Notes: generated by a model not told the origin, from the letters alone. A DNA stretch of 64,000 bases from Nostoc flagelliforme FACHB-838 (GCF_014698065.1 NZ_JACJSI010000021.1:32076-96075); one strand, 5' to 3'; shown: positions 35,217 to 44,056, numbered from the stretch's first letter. A program made the numbers and translations.

Positions 35217-36365
35217 TCACCCGAAACAATCCTTCAACGCATAAATCACCTGGTCTTGCTGCTGTTGTGTCAGTTCTGGGAACATCGGCAAGGATATGAC
35301 CTCATGGCAAGCTTGCTCTGCTATTGGTAAATCCCCAATCTGATAGCTCAGACTTTGATACACTGGCTGCAAATGTAAAGGGTGGGGATAGTAAATCATT
35401 GAATTTACACCCTGCTCTTGCAATTGACTACGCACCCAATCTCGATATTTAGCGCTAGAACCATTTCGTCCTTCGCCTGATATGCGAACAGTGTATTGAT
35501 TCCATACCCCAATACCCGCAGGTAATTCTTGGGGCGGGACGATCCCCGGAATTTGAGACAGGTACTGGTAGTAATAGTTGGCAATATCTCGTCGGCGATC
35601 ATTCCAAATATCTAAATAACGTAGCTTAATCTGCAAAATAGCTGCTTGGAGAGCATCCAAGCGGCTATTTACACCAATTTCTTCGTGTAAATATCGAATT
35701 TTACTACCATGTTCCCGTAGTATTCGCAGTTTAGTGGCGATCGCAGGGTCATTAGTCGTTATTGCTCCGCCATCGCCGCAACCACCAAGATTTTTGGTAG
35801 GGTAGAAACTAAAGCAACCAATATGTCCAATACTTCCTACTTTTTGATCAGCCCAAATTGCTCCTGTAGACTGAGCGCAATCTTCAATGATTGACAAATT
35901 GTGAGACTGAGCGATCGCCATCAATGATGTCATATCCACGGGTTGTCCAAATAGATGAACCGGGATAATCGCTTTAGTTTTAGGTGTAATCGCTGCTGCG
36001 ACTTGCTCCACATCCAAATTAAACGTAGTCGCGTCAATATCAACGAAAACAGGCTTTGCACCCACGGCGCTAATCACTTCAGATGTCGCAATAAAGGTGA
36101 AAGGCGTTGTAATCACTTCATCGCCTGCACCAATGTCCAAGACTCGTAACGCCAGGTAGAGCGCATCAGTACCAGAATTACAAGCCACACATTCAGTGAC
36201 AGTATTATAAGCGGCAAACTGTTGTTCAAAGCCTTGGACTAAGGGGCCGCCAATATAGCGGCCAGAAGCCAAAACCTCTAAGACGGCTGCACTTATTTCT
36301 GCTTCGATGGTGGTGTATTGCTGCTTGATATCAAAGGCAGGGATAGGATTTACACTTTGGATCAT
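35217..36365 (-). CDS. DegT/DnrJ/EryC1/StrS-family sugar aminotransferase
   Basis: This is a PLP-dependent enzyme of 382 residues. Landmarks: FIATSEVISAVGAKPVFVDID, the aspartate in IIEDCAQSTGA that contacts the pyridine nitrogen, and the Schiff-base lysine in FSFYPTKNLGGCGDGGAI. C-terminal blocks are GVNSRLDALQAAILQIKLRYL and VNSMIYYPHPLHLQPVY. The family transaminates UDP- or dTDP-keto-sugars for surface polysaccharides or glycolipids. No other sugar-nucleotide genes are adjacent, so the pathway is open. The start is ATG at 36365. Confidence 0.93.
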   Translation of the reverse strand: MIQSVNPIPAFDIKQQYTTIEAEISAAVLEVLASGRYIGGPLVQGFEQQFAAYNTVTECVACNSGTDALYLALRVLDIGAGDEVITTPFTFIATSEVISAVGAKPVFVDIDATTFNLDVEQVAAAITPKTKAIIPVHLFGQPVDMTSLMAIAQSHNLSIIEDCAQSTGAIWADQKVGSIGHIGCFSFYPTKNLGGCGDGGAITTNDPAIATKLRILREHGSKIRYLHEEIGVNSRLDALQAAILQIKLRYLDIWNDRRRDIANYYYQYLSQIPGIVPPQELPAGIGVWNQYTVRISGEGRNGSSAKYRDWVRSQLQEQGVNSMIYYPHPLHLQPVYQSLSYQIGDLPIAEQACHEVISLPMFPELTQQQQDQVIYALKDCFG

Positions 36366-36821
36366 GAGTTCTCATTTTATCGGGAGATACAAAGGATGCA
36401 CTTCGACAGTCAATTTTTGCTGATTGAATTGTTAATCAAAGAGGAGCTACTAAAAGACTATCGCCCAAAATACGCATCTATTAGGGTTTTTACTTAAATT
36501 GTGGGAAGGAAAATTACCGCGGGGTATTGGGGACTGGGTACACTTCGACATGATTAGACTTCGCTCACCAGCCACGGTAGTTGAGCGCAGTCGAAACTCA
36601 GTGCAGACGCTCGTGCCTCGCTAACGCTGCGCTATCGCTGGGGACAAGAAAAACATTCAAAAATTTGGGAGGGGTGAAAACAAATTCCATAATTTTTCGT
36701 TTGAAAACCCAATCCCAAATCCCCAGTTCCCAGTCCCTTTTACTCCAGATCCAACACATCGGATCAAAGTTCCAAGTGTGTAGACTGCTTTGAAAAGAAA
36801 ATACCAGGAGATAGAAAACCC
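36366..36821. other. 456-bp intergenic region between divergent genes
   Basis: It contains dispersed-repeat sequence around 36530-36650 (ACTTCGACATG, TTGAGCGCAGTCGAA, CGCTAACGCTGCGC) and purine-rich low-complexity DNA. AGGAG (36806-36810) lies before the fetB-like start. No gene was recognised. Confidence 0.5.
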
Positions 36822-37598
36822 ATGCAGGATCTGATCAAACTGGATTTCGTAGATTTAGCTGTTGCTATCGGATTGATGGCGATCACCATTGGTGTATCTG
36901 CCTGGGAAAAATTAGGGCTAGAGCTAAATTTAGCCATTGCTACTGGGAGAACCATCTTACAACTTCTTGTATTGGGATACATTTTAGATTTCATCTTGGC
37001 TTTAGACAATGCTTGGGCAGTTTTGGCGCTATTAGCAATAATGCTGACAATTACGGCGATTGTCGCACGAAATCGCATCAGCCAAAAAATTCCTCATCTG
37101 TTGCCTTTAGTGTGGGGTGCAATTTTAATTAGTACCGTTTTGACAGTGCTTTACACCAACTTCTTGATCGTTCAACCAGAAAGATGGTATGAGCCACAGT
37201 ATATAATTCCCTTAGCAGGGATAGTTTTAGGTAATGCTACTAATGCAGCTGCGATCGCAGGCGATCGCCTTGTCAGCGCCATTAATTCCAGCCATCTCGA
37301 AATCGAAACCCACTTGAGTTTAGGTGCTACTCCAGAGCAAGCAGTTAGCCAGTACCGCAAAGATAGTATCAGAGCGGCATTGATTCCCACTCTCAATCAA
37401 ATGATACTTATAGGGATGGTCGCAATCCCAGGAATTACCACCGGACAGTTATTAGCTGGAGTGAAACCTCTAGATGCTGTCTCTTACGAAATTTTGATTA
37501 TGTTCATGGTGGCTTTTGCTAACTTATTGACAACAGTTTTAGTTACAAAAGGGTTGTGTCGTCAATTTTTTAATTCTGCCGCGCAGTTGGTGAGGTGA
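36822..37598 (+). CDS. fetB: UPF0014 / FetB-like ABC transporter permease
   Basis: This 258-residue protein has about seven membrane helices and the strongly conserved family core GRTILQLLVLGYIL, LAGIVLGNATNAAAIAGDRL, THLSLGATPEQAV, IRAALIPTLNQMILIGMVAIPGITTGQLLAGVKPLDAVSYEILIMF. In E. coli FetB pairs with the ATPase FetA and exports iron, giving oxidative-stress resistance. No FetA-type ATPase gene is adjacent, so the partner must be encoded elsewhere and the substrate is inferred only. AGGAG about 11 nt before ATG 36822 supports the start. Confidence 0.88.
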   Translation: MQDLIKLDFVDLAVAIGLMAITIGVSAWEKLGLELNLAIATGRTILQLLVLGYILDFILALDNAWAVLALLAIMLTITAIVARNRISQKIPHLLPLVWGAILISTVLTVLYTNFLIVQPERWYEPQYIIPLAGIVLGNATNAAAIAGDRLVSAINSSHLEIETHLSLGATPEQAVSQYRKDSIRAALIPTLNQMILIGMVAIPGITTGQLLAGVKPLDAVSYEILIMFMVAFANLLTTVLVTKGLCRQFFNSAAQLVR

Positions 37599-37708
37599 AG
37601 GGGTTAATCTAAATCCCTGAGTATTCGATCAATCTCTTGTACTAGTACAGATGTACATTGGTGTCAACTTAAGCTAAAACCCTTGTTTTTAATAAAAGGT
37701 AAATTAAA

Positions 37709-38341
37709 ATGGCATTTAGTAATTACAAAAGTATTAGCGCAGTAATTAAAAAATTTCAAATTAAATATGTACAGTCTAATTTTCTACTGGAAGTAGATTT
37801 TCCAGTTAAACAGTCTTTTAAAGAAGAATTAGATTTGCTATTTACAGATGGTGTTATTGATAATTCTGAAGATGCTATTTGTGAAAATCTTATCTATCCA
37901 GTATTGAAAGAAGTATGGAAAAATTACCGAAGTAAATTAACACTTTGGAGTCATGAAACATTAGTTTATGATGAAGATTTATCAGGTATTCCAGATTATA
38001 CGGTGACGCAGCGAAACCCTCTAGGTACGATTGTTTTTGATAAACCTTATTTTTTAACGGTTGAAGCTAAACAGGACAAATTTGAAGAAGGTTGGGGTCA
38101 GTGTTTAGCTGAAATGATTGCAGTCCAGCGAATTAATGATGATTTTGCTAGTGACGTTTTTGGGATTGTTTCTAACGGGAAAATATGGCAATTTGGAAAG
38201 TTGATTGCTAATGTATTTACTCGAAATAAAAATTTGTATGTGATTCAAGATTTAGATAAATTATTTGCTGCGGTTAATTATATTTTCCAACAAGCATTTC
38301 TAATGGAAGCACTCAAGCGACCAGATACAAATGATCAATAA
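37709..38341 (+). CDS. PD-(D/E)XK-nuclease-like protein of unknown function
   Basis: The gene encodes 210 residues. A putative PD-(D/E)XK active site is visible: LSGIPDYTVT (acidic D), then a beta strand FLTVEAKQDKFEEGWGQCLAEMIAVQ in which E-x-K and a following Gln helix match the type I restriction/Mrr-like arrangement. The protein ends in a helical segment. The N-terminal part shows no recognisable domain. The HNH endonuclease gene follows after 46 bp on the same strand, suggesting a two-gene nuclease unit. A nuclease role is inferred from motifs only. Confidence 0.6.
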   Translation: MAFSNYKSISAVIKKFQIKYVQSNFLLEVDFPVKQSFKEELDLLFTDGVIDNSEDAICENLIYPVLKEVWKNYRSKLTLWSHETLVYDEDLSGIPDYTVTQRNPLGTIVFDKPYFLTVEAKQDKFEEGWGQCLAEMIAVQRINDDFASDVFGIVSNGKIWQFGKLIANVFTRNKNLYVIQDLDKLFAAVNYIFQQAFLMEALKRPDTNDQ

Positions 38342-38387
38342 CCTATGCAATCAAGTTATCTTTGTAGCGATGTATTAGAGCTTAGTT

Positions 38388-38984
38388 ATGCCAACATTAG
38401 CTTTATCAAATATTCCAGAAGTCCAGCAATATATAGCTGCTTTTCAGGCAGCAAATAAAATGTTGAATGCAGTTCTTACGTGGAACAATTTGGGTTATCG
38501 CTTTGGAGCAAAGTTAGGACATCGATCTGAATTAGAAATTAACAAGTTCTATGACTTTCTGGCTCAACAATACTTAATAAAAGTCGCTGAGTTAAGCCCT
38601 GAAAACACTGCCAGGTTTTTTCCTGATGAGTTAGATTCATCGGAAATATTTCGTGAAGGAGCGGTACGCCAAGTTTCAGTCAACGCTTATAAGCGAGAGC
38701 CTAAAGCTCGACAAAAATTTATTGATTATTACGGTTCAAGTTGCTCTGTTTGCGATTTCAATTTTGGCAAAGTCTTTGGGCAATTCGGCGAAGGTTTTAT
38801 TCATGTGCATCATCTACGCCCTATTTCAAAAATAGCTGAGGAATGCAATGTTGATCCTGTGAAAGATTTACGTCCTGTCTGTCCAAACTGCCACGCTATG
38901 ATTCATCGCCGTTCACTTCCACTCAGTATTGAAGAAATTAAAGGGTTATTAGATACTTCTGATCGTAGTGATTTCGCTACCTAA
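38388..38984 (+). CDS. HNH endonuclease
   Basis: The protein has 198 residues. The C-terminal half is a Zn-binding HNH (McrA-like) domain: SSCSVCDFNFG (first CxxC), FIHVHHLRPIS (catalytic HH), DLRPVCPNCHAMIHRR (Asn/His with second CxxC). The N-terminal half (VQQYIAAFQAANKMLNAVL, LGYRFGAKLGHRSELE) is helical and could recognise DNA or a partner. HNH proteins of this type occur as Type IV-like restriction enzymes or in selfish elements. The PD-(D/E)XK-like gene lies 46 bp upstream on the same strand. Confidence 0.87.
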   Translation: MPTLALSNIPEVQQYIAAFQAANKMLNAVLTWNNLGYRFGAKLGHRSELEINKFYDFLAQQYLIKVAELSPENTARFFPDELDSSEIFREGAVRQVSVNAYKREPKARQKFIDYYGSSCSVCDFNFGKVFGQFGEGFIHVHHLRPISKIAEECNVDPVKDLRPVCPNCHAMIHRRSLPLSIEEIKGLLDTSDRSDFAT

Positions 38985-39040
38985 CGTTACGTTGGATTTG
39001 CCCAAAATCAAAAATTCCTAACTCCTAACTCCTAACTTTT

Positions 39041-40804
39041 CTATCCGCCTAAAGTCCGCGTATAAATTACCTGACTTTGGGAGTCATAAAGGAAAAGGGA
39101 CAAGTTGGCATTTTCACCAATTACAGCTAAGGCTTCCCGTAAGATTTGCAAGTGATTGGTAACATCAACGGCAGTATCCGAATTCTCAGAATAAGGATTA
39201 GCCAAGTTATTTTGCCTTATTTTGTCATACTCAGGCGTTAATCGGACAATAATTCCTGCGTTGTCAATGCTAAAGGTGCAAATCCAAATTCCATTAATAC
39301 AGGTTTTATCTAAATCAGCGCGGGTTTGTTGCAAAATACTAACAACTTGTAGTTTTTCTTGTGCTTGTTTGAGCGCAGCTGAATAGGGTTTGATGAGAGA
39401 CTCAGCCTGAGTATAGTACAAACTATCTTGGCGAACTTTTTTAACAGTTTGTAAAGCCTGATCCCAATATGTTGCTGCTGCTTGCCATTGGTTTTGCTGT
39501 TCATATACTTTGGCTTGCTTGGCAATGCTAAGGGCTTGTTGATAGGTTTTAACAGCTAATCCTTCTTTAGTAGTGCGATCGCGTGCTACTACAAACTTAG
39601 GTTTATAATCTACCAAAAGCTTTTGAGCATCTTGGTATGCAACGCTAGTCCGGGGAATAGTATTCAAGGCATTAATCACCACCAGCCAAGTAGACTGCAC
39701 TTTTTGCCAGTCATTTATGGATTTAGCAGTAGCTTCTCGTTTCTCGGCTGCAACGGCCACAGCTTTTGCTGTTGTTAATTTTTTCAGCCATTTTTCCTCC
39801 GTAAATATTTGCTGATTTACAGCATGCAAACGGACACGGAAATTAAGTAATTTACCCTGCGCCAATCCATAGAGTTCACTAGTGGAACTTATAGTTTCTA
39901 GTGGCGCTATAGCCTGTCGCCACAAGTATTGTCTAGCTTGTAATTCCTCTAGACTATACGTAGGAGTTTGAACTTTTTGTGTCGCTAAAGATGCCGTCTG
40001 CAAAGCTTTAACCACCTGGCTGATTTTTTCTGACCGTCCAGACAAACTTGCTTTTATTTCTTCAGACACCTGATAACGCGGCGACCAACTAGGAATTACA
40101 TTCAAGGCTGCACTAGTTGCCGCAAGTTTCTGTTGTACAGCTACTAATTCTTTTTCAGACTTAGCACGACGTATCAATTGCGGAGATTTGATTTTTAATT
40201 GCTTGGCATTTTGTATTTCTTTACACTCAGACATTACACAAGGGCGAGTTAATAAGTAAGCACCACAACCTAAAACTACAGTTCCCACCAAGGCTATACC
40301 CAGTAGAATCGGTTTGACTTGAAATTCTGGCTTTGATGCCGACAAATTCGGCACATCTGCAAACGGATCAAACGCTTCCTCTTGCTCAGTTTCATCGATT
40401 AACGGAGAATATGTCAAAGATGATGAGGGGGATGAGTAGGATATTGCTTCCTCATCTCCCCCTGCTCCCCATCCCCCCATTCCCCCATTCCCCCATCCCC
40501 CTGTCTGCTTCAACGTCACGAAACATTTGGCATAAGGGAGTTGTTCACCAAAAACTCTGAGGAAACATTGCACCCTCTGCTCTTTTGGGGGTGCTAGAGA
40601 CTGAAGTACTTCCTCAATAACTGCAAAAATTAGTTGAGGGTCAACTATTACATCTGATGCATGTTGGGTTAAAATCATTAGCTCGTCTTTATTGACGGCA
40701 CACTTAACCTCGAAGATTTCAGCCGTTGAAACTTCTACAAGTAATTGCTCCTGCAAAGTTTTGCCTAAAAGCTGTAAATCTTCCTGCTGGACTGCTACTT
40801 TCAT
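39041..40804 (-). CDS. Single-pass membrane protein with long coiled-coil/repeat region, function unknown
   Basis: Read from ATG 40804 (GGAAAG five nt upstream) the protein is 587 residues; an in-frame ATG at 40891 lacks a ribosome site. The N-terminal cytoplasmic part (about 1-160) is followed by a Gly/Trp-rich stretch, one membrane helix (ILLGIALVGTVVLGCGAYLLT), two cysteines just after it (RPCVMSECKE), and a 330-residue helical region with TPR-like or coiled-coil periodicity (AKQAKVYEQQNQWQAAATYWDQAL). A C-terminal domain follows (CINGIWICTFSIDNAGIIV). The Gly-rich part is encoded by GGGGAAT heptamer repeats. I do not recognise the family. Confidence 0.65.
   Translation of the reverse strand: MKVAVQQEDLQLLGKTLQEQLLVEVSTAEIFEVKCAVNKDELMILTQHASDVIVDPQLIFAVIEEVLQSLAPPKEQRVQCFLRVFGEQLPYAKCFVTLKQTGGWGNGGMGGWGAGGDEEAISYSSPSSSLTYSPLIDETEQEEAFDPFADVPNLSASKPEFQVKPILLGIALVGTVVLGCGAYLLTRPCVMSECKEIQNAKQLKIKSPQLIRRAKSEKELVAVQQKLAATSAALNVIPSWSPRYQVSEEIKASLSGRSEKISQVVKALQTASLATQKVQTPTYSLEELQARQYLWRQAIAPLETISSTSELYGLAQGKLLNFRVRLHAVNQQIFTEEKWLKKLTTAKAVAVAAEKREATAKSINDWQKVQSTWLVVINALNTIPRTSVAYQDAQKLLVDYKPKFVVARDRTTKEGLAVKTYQQALSIAKQAKVYEQQNQWQAAATYWDQALQTVKKVRQDSLYYTQAESLIKPYSAALKQAQEKLQVVSILQQTRADLDKTCINGIWICTFSIDNAGIIVRLTPEYDKIRQNNLANPYSENSDTAVDVTNHLQILREALAVIGENANLSLFLYDSQSQVIYTRTLGG
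40450..40505. repeat. STRR1-type CCCCATT heptamer repeats inside a coding region
   Basis: The segment contains CCCCCTGCTCCCC, ATCCCCCC and then ATTCCCCC twice, a run of the short tandem heptamers usually confined to Nostoc intergenic DNA. Here it is translated in the minus direction into a GGWGNGGMGGWGAGG-type linker without breaking the frame. Confidence 0.85.
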
Positions 40805-41576
40805 AGAGCTTTCCCGCTGAATTTCTATATTGTTTTGATTATTTTTAAGAGGATGAAACGAAGTTTCTCGGTTTTTTGAATACAAATGCACAGTTTAACC
40901 AATCACAGCCTAAAAATATGAACGACCAACTTTCTAACACAAATTCTGAGTTTTCACCAAAAATTAAAAAAGTAGTTATTGTTCGCAACGATACATTTTC
41001 GTCGCGCTAGATGCAAAATTAAATAATCTGTCTCCAGGTATAAATCTAAAATAAAAAATGGGAATAATAGAGGTTTTCACTATTCCCCGGCATTGTTTCC
41101 TGGCAATTAAATTTACAGCAGATACTAAATAGGTGGGCAATAATAAATTAAACTATGTTACACAATGTAAAATTAGTTAAATTGTCTCTTGATCAGGGGT
41201 TCAGCCCTGAGTATATACCTTTAATTATTGATGCTTGTTTACTTACGTAAAAAATTATAGTTACAGACCAGTTGTGACCAAATTATCCAAGGGTTAAGAA
41301 AACGATGCTATGTCAGAGGGTTTTGACAGAAATGCTAATTATCTTCTATGCTGGGAAACTTACTGAGGAGATTAATTATGTGTTGTGGCTTTGACAAAAA
41401 CAGGTTAGCTGTCGAAATTAATGTACCTCATTTGCTGAATTCGATAAATTCGATCCGTAAAAAATAAATTTTTATACCTGCCAAAAGCTAAATTCTGCAA
41501 TAAAGGTGCTGCAAAATATTAAGACAGGAATCAGCAAAAACTTGGAAAGTGTCAATAGTCAATATAAGGTGTATCA
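40805..41576. other. About 770-bp gap containing one candidate small ORF
   Basis: This gap is between divergent genes and is AT-rich. It holds the candidate 29-codon ORF at 41378-41467 with a strong ribosome binding site. Otherwise no repeat or RNA structure stands out. Confidence 0.5.
41378..41467 (+). CDS. Candidate 29-residue peptide
   Basis: The ATG at 41378 is preceded at ideal spacing (7 nt) by GAGGAG (41365-41370), the best Shine-Dalgarno in this gap. The peptide is MCCGFDKNRLAVEI followed by NVPHLLNSINSIRKK. It has an N-terminal Cys-Cys pair and a basic C-terminus. It lies 109 bp upstream of the sucC-like gene on the same strand. No family is recognised, and the call rests on the ribosome site alone. 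Confidence 0.3.
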   Translation: MCCGFDKNRLAVEINVPHLLNSINSIRKK

Positions 41577-42803
41577 ATGGATTTATTAGAGTATCAAGTT
41601 AAAGAATGGTTTAGCAAAATAGGCATTCCGGTATTGCCTTCCCAACGAATTGACCATCCTACGGATTTGAAACGTTTAAAAATTCGTTTTCCAATTGTAC
41701 TGAAATCTCAAGTACACGGAGCAGAAAGGGCAAAAGCAGGTGGAGTCAGGTTTGCCCAAACAACTATCGATGCGATCGCAGCTGCTCAAAATATCTTTAG
41801 TCTACCAATATGGGGCGAATTGCCGGAAGTTGTGCTGGCAGAATCTCAATATGATGCCAACCAGGAATTTTATCTCGCGGTGGTTTTAGATACTGCTGTC
41901 TGCCGACCAGTACTTTTAGGTTGCAAAGAAGCAGACATCGATTGGGAATCTGCTGGCGAAAGAATGCATCATGTTGTCGTGGAACAGGAATTTTCGCCAT
42001 TTTATGCCCGACGACTGGCTTTGAAGATGGGTTTACAGGGAGCGCTGATGCAGTCGGTAAGCAGCGTTGTTCAGAAAATGTACCAGTTATTTGTGCAAAA
42101 AGACTTGGATTTAGTCGAAATAAATCCCTTGGCAGTCAGTGCTACAGGTCAAGTTATGGCTCTTAATGGTAAAGTCAGGGTCAATGAGCGGTCAATCAAG
42201 CGTCATCCCGACCTTACCGAGATGGCAGCAAAAATTATTAGCCGTAATACCAGTACTGGAATCAATGGTGTATTAGGCGATTGGTATGGTGTAGAAATGC
42301 ATGGAAAAATCGGTATCTTAGGTAATGGTACTGGTTCAGTCATGGCAACTCTAGATTTAGTTGCTAATGCTGGTGGCAATCCAGGTGTTTGTTTGAATCT
42401 ACGTCATGCTTTCCTTACAGATACTAAACCAACTACCTTCCGCGATCGCCTAGAGACAGGTTTGAAAATGCTGGAGGCTGATAAAAGCATTCAAGTAATC
42501 CTAATTAACTTTCTAGGTAACATTCCTCAAACTGAGGAAGTGGCTGAAGTTATAGCCAAGTTTGTGCAGCAAGACAGTAGCGAACTTCAATCACAGGTTG
42601 TGCGTTCTAATGGTAGTAAAAGTCGGCGAGAACTGAATTTTTCACCTTTGGTTGTCCGTCTTGCTGGTTCTGAATTTAATGCTGTTAGAAAATATTTAAC
42701 AACGCTAAAAACCCACAGCGATGTGTTACTTGTGGTAGAAAACTTAGATGAGGCAGTAGAGGCAGCAGTTCGTCTTGCTAAACCGACCGTTAGTAAGAAG
42801 TAG
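41577..42803 (+). CDS. sucC: Succinyl-CoA synthetase beta-like (ATP-grasp) subunit, divergent
   Basis: The 408-residue protein is collinear with SucC: N-terminal LLEYQVKEWFSKIGIPV, ATP-grasp KSQVHGAERAKAGGV, DLVEINPLAV, and a C-terminal ligase domain (GKIGILGNGTGSVMATLDLV). By hand alignment to E. coli SucC the EINP motif is kept, but the Mg-ligand aspartate in LDGK is Asn here (ALNGKVRV) and the DVGGG loop reads LNLRHA. Together with changes in the partner, this suggests altered chemistry. The alpha-like gene starts 90 bp downstream. The starting ATG at 41577 fits the alignment. Confidence 0.8.
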   Translation: MDLLEYQVKEWFSKIGIPVLPSQRIDHPTDLKRLKIRFPIVLKSQVHGAERAKAGGVRFAQTTIDAIAAAQNIFSLPIWGELPEVVLAESQYDANQEFYLAVVLDTAVCRPVLLGCKEADIDWESAGERMHHVVVEQEFSPFYARRLALKMGLQGALMQSVSSVVQKMYQLFVQKDLDLVEINPLAVSATGQVMALNGKVRVNERSIKRHPDLTEMAAKIISRNTSTGINGVLGDWYGVEMHGKIGILGNGTGSVMATLDLVANAGGNPGVCLNLRHAFLTDTKPTTFRDRLETGLKMLEADKSIQVILINFLGNIPQTEEVAEVIAKFVQQDSSELQSQVVRSNGSKSRRELNFSPLVVRLAGSEFNAVRKYLTTLKTHSDVLLVVENLDEAVEAAVRLAKPTVSKK

Positions 42804-42893
42804 TAAAAATTGAATCAATACGACACTGCAAACTTGTCATTTTTATGCCCAGTATTCTAAGGCACTGGGTTGTTAAACTTACGGTAATTTTTT

Positions 42894-43775
42894 ATGAACT
42901 TAACGCCAGAGAGTAAAGTCTTAATTCAAGGCTTTTGTGAATTTATATCAGGCACTCATGTTGCTCAAATGCAAGCTTATGGCACGAATTTGGTAGCTGG
43001 TGTCAATCCTGGATGTGGCGGACAGGAACTGCATGGACTGCCAGTATTTGACTTAGTAGAAGAAGTAATAGAACAATTTGGGGCAATTGACACAACAATT
43101 ATTTGTGTAGATCCTTACGATGTCCTAGATGCGGCATTAGAGGCGATCGCATCTCATATTCGCCAAATTATTATTATCACTGCTGGCGTGCCGCCTTTGG
43201 ATATGGTGCAATTACTCCGCAAAGCCGAAGCCTGTGAAACTTTGGTAATCGGGCCAAATAGTCCGGGGATCATTGTACCGGGAAAAATTCTCTTAGGTAC
43301 TCAACCCAGCGAATTTTATACCCCTGGGACAGTGGGGATCGTTAGTCGTAGCAGCACCCTCACCTACGAAATCGCCTACGAATTAACAAAAGCAGGTTTA
43401 GGGCAGTCGATTAGTGTCAGTATTGGTAGTGATGCGATTGTTGGTTCCTCCTTTCTGCAATGGCTGCAAATTCTCGATGAGGATGAAACTACAGAGGCGA
43501 TCGTTTTAGTCGGTCAACCCGGTGGTGGTAGTGAAGAAGCAGCAGCGCGGTACATTACTGAGGCAATTGATAAACCAGTAATTGCCTACATTGCAGGCCG
43601 ACAAGCACCACCAGGAAAAACTTGGCGACAAACCGGGACTTTAGCAACAGTTATTGGACGCGATCCTAATTTTGGCACAGCCCAAAGTAAATTAGCTGCT
43701 TTAAAAGAAGCGCAAGTTCCAGTAGCGGAACGCCCTTCTCAGATTCCCCAATTATTGAGAAAAGAGATTAACTAA
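42894..43775 (+). CDS. sucD: Succinyl-CoA synthetase alpha-like (CoA-binding) subunit lacking the phospho-histidine
   Basis: The 293-residue protein is collinear with SucD: VLIQGFCEFISGTHVAQMQAYGT, GVNPGCGGQELHGLPVFD, VIGPNSPGIIVPG and VGIVSRSSTLTYEIAYELT. Two catalytic positions differ by hand alignment. The GHAG motif bearing the phosphorylated histidine (His246 in E. coli) reads RQTG, and the Glu of GEIGGSAEE reads Gln (GQPGGGSEE). The CoA-site cysteine in GPNCPG is Ser. The fold and CoA site appear intact but phosphoryl transfer through histidine should be impossible. It is probably co-transcribed with the beta-like gene and ends at a 13-bp hairpin. Confidence 0.8.
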   Translation: MNLTPESKVLIQGFCEFISGTHVAQMQAYGTNLVAGVNPGCGGQELHGLPVFDLVEEVIEQFGAIDTTIICVDPYDVLDAALEAIASHIRQIIIITAGVPPLDMVQLLRKAEACETLVIGPNSPGIIVPGKILLGTQPSEFYTPGTVGIVSRSSTLTYEIAYELTKAGLGQSISVSIGSDAIVGSSFLQWLQILDEDETTEAIVLVGQPGGGSEEAAARYITEAIDKPVIAYIAGRQAPPGKTWRQTGTLATVIGRDPNFGTAQSKLAALKEAQVPVAERPSQIPQLLRKEIN

Positions 43776-43779
43776 TTAC

Positions 43780-43813
43780 TAATTCGTAATTCTTAACTAC
43801 GAATTACGAATTA
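43780..43813 (+). terminator. Hairpin after the sucD-like gene
   Basis: TAATTCGTAATTC (43780-43792) pairs perfectly with GAATTACGAATTA (43801-43813) across 8 nt, starting five nt after the stop codon, and is followed by TTTAG. The sequence type also occurs as a dispersed Nostoc repeat. Confidence 0.6.
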
Positions 43814-43818
43814 TTTAG

Positions 43819-43920
43819 TCAGTCTTGGGAACGATTTTGAGGAAATAGGTAAGCGATCGCAGCGTACCCTGAAAGACTGAGTAAACTAACCAAAAAAGCA
43901 GCTAGAACAAAAGTAGACAT
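43819..43920 (-). CDS. Candidate 33-residue single-helix membrane microprotein
   Basis: The frame from ATG 43920 reads MSTFVLAAFLVSLLSLSGYA then AIAYLFPQNRSQD. A 20-odd-residue hydrophobic helix ending in a short charged tail is the pattern of photosynthetic-complex or NDH-1 microproteins, though it matches no named subunit I can recall. Base composition and a HIP1 site inside are normal for the genome. No strong SD precedes it. It lies between the sucD terminator and the two-component genes. Confidence 0.4.
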   Translation of the reverse strand: MSTFVLAAFLVSLLSLSGYAAIAYLFPQNRSQD

Positions 43921-44056
43921 AATTTTATACTCAATGCAATTCCAAAATCTCGGCATTCATCAACAAACCAAGATTTGGGATACTTTCAAATTAGCAATTG
44001 GGTATGACACAGCCGTGACTACCTTGTGTCAATCCCTAGGATCTCAAGGCTTTGTC

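Noticed and set aside
36530..36650. Possible gene remnant before fetB
   Set aside because: The segment matches dispersed-repeat style sequence (TTGAGCGCAGTCGAA, CGCTAACGCTGCGC) and has no protein-like reading in any frame.
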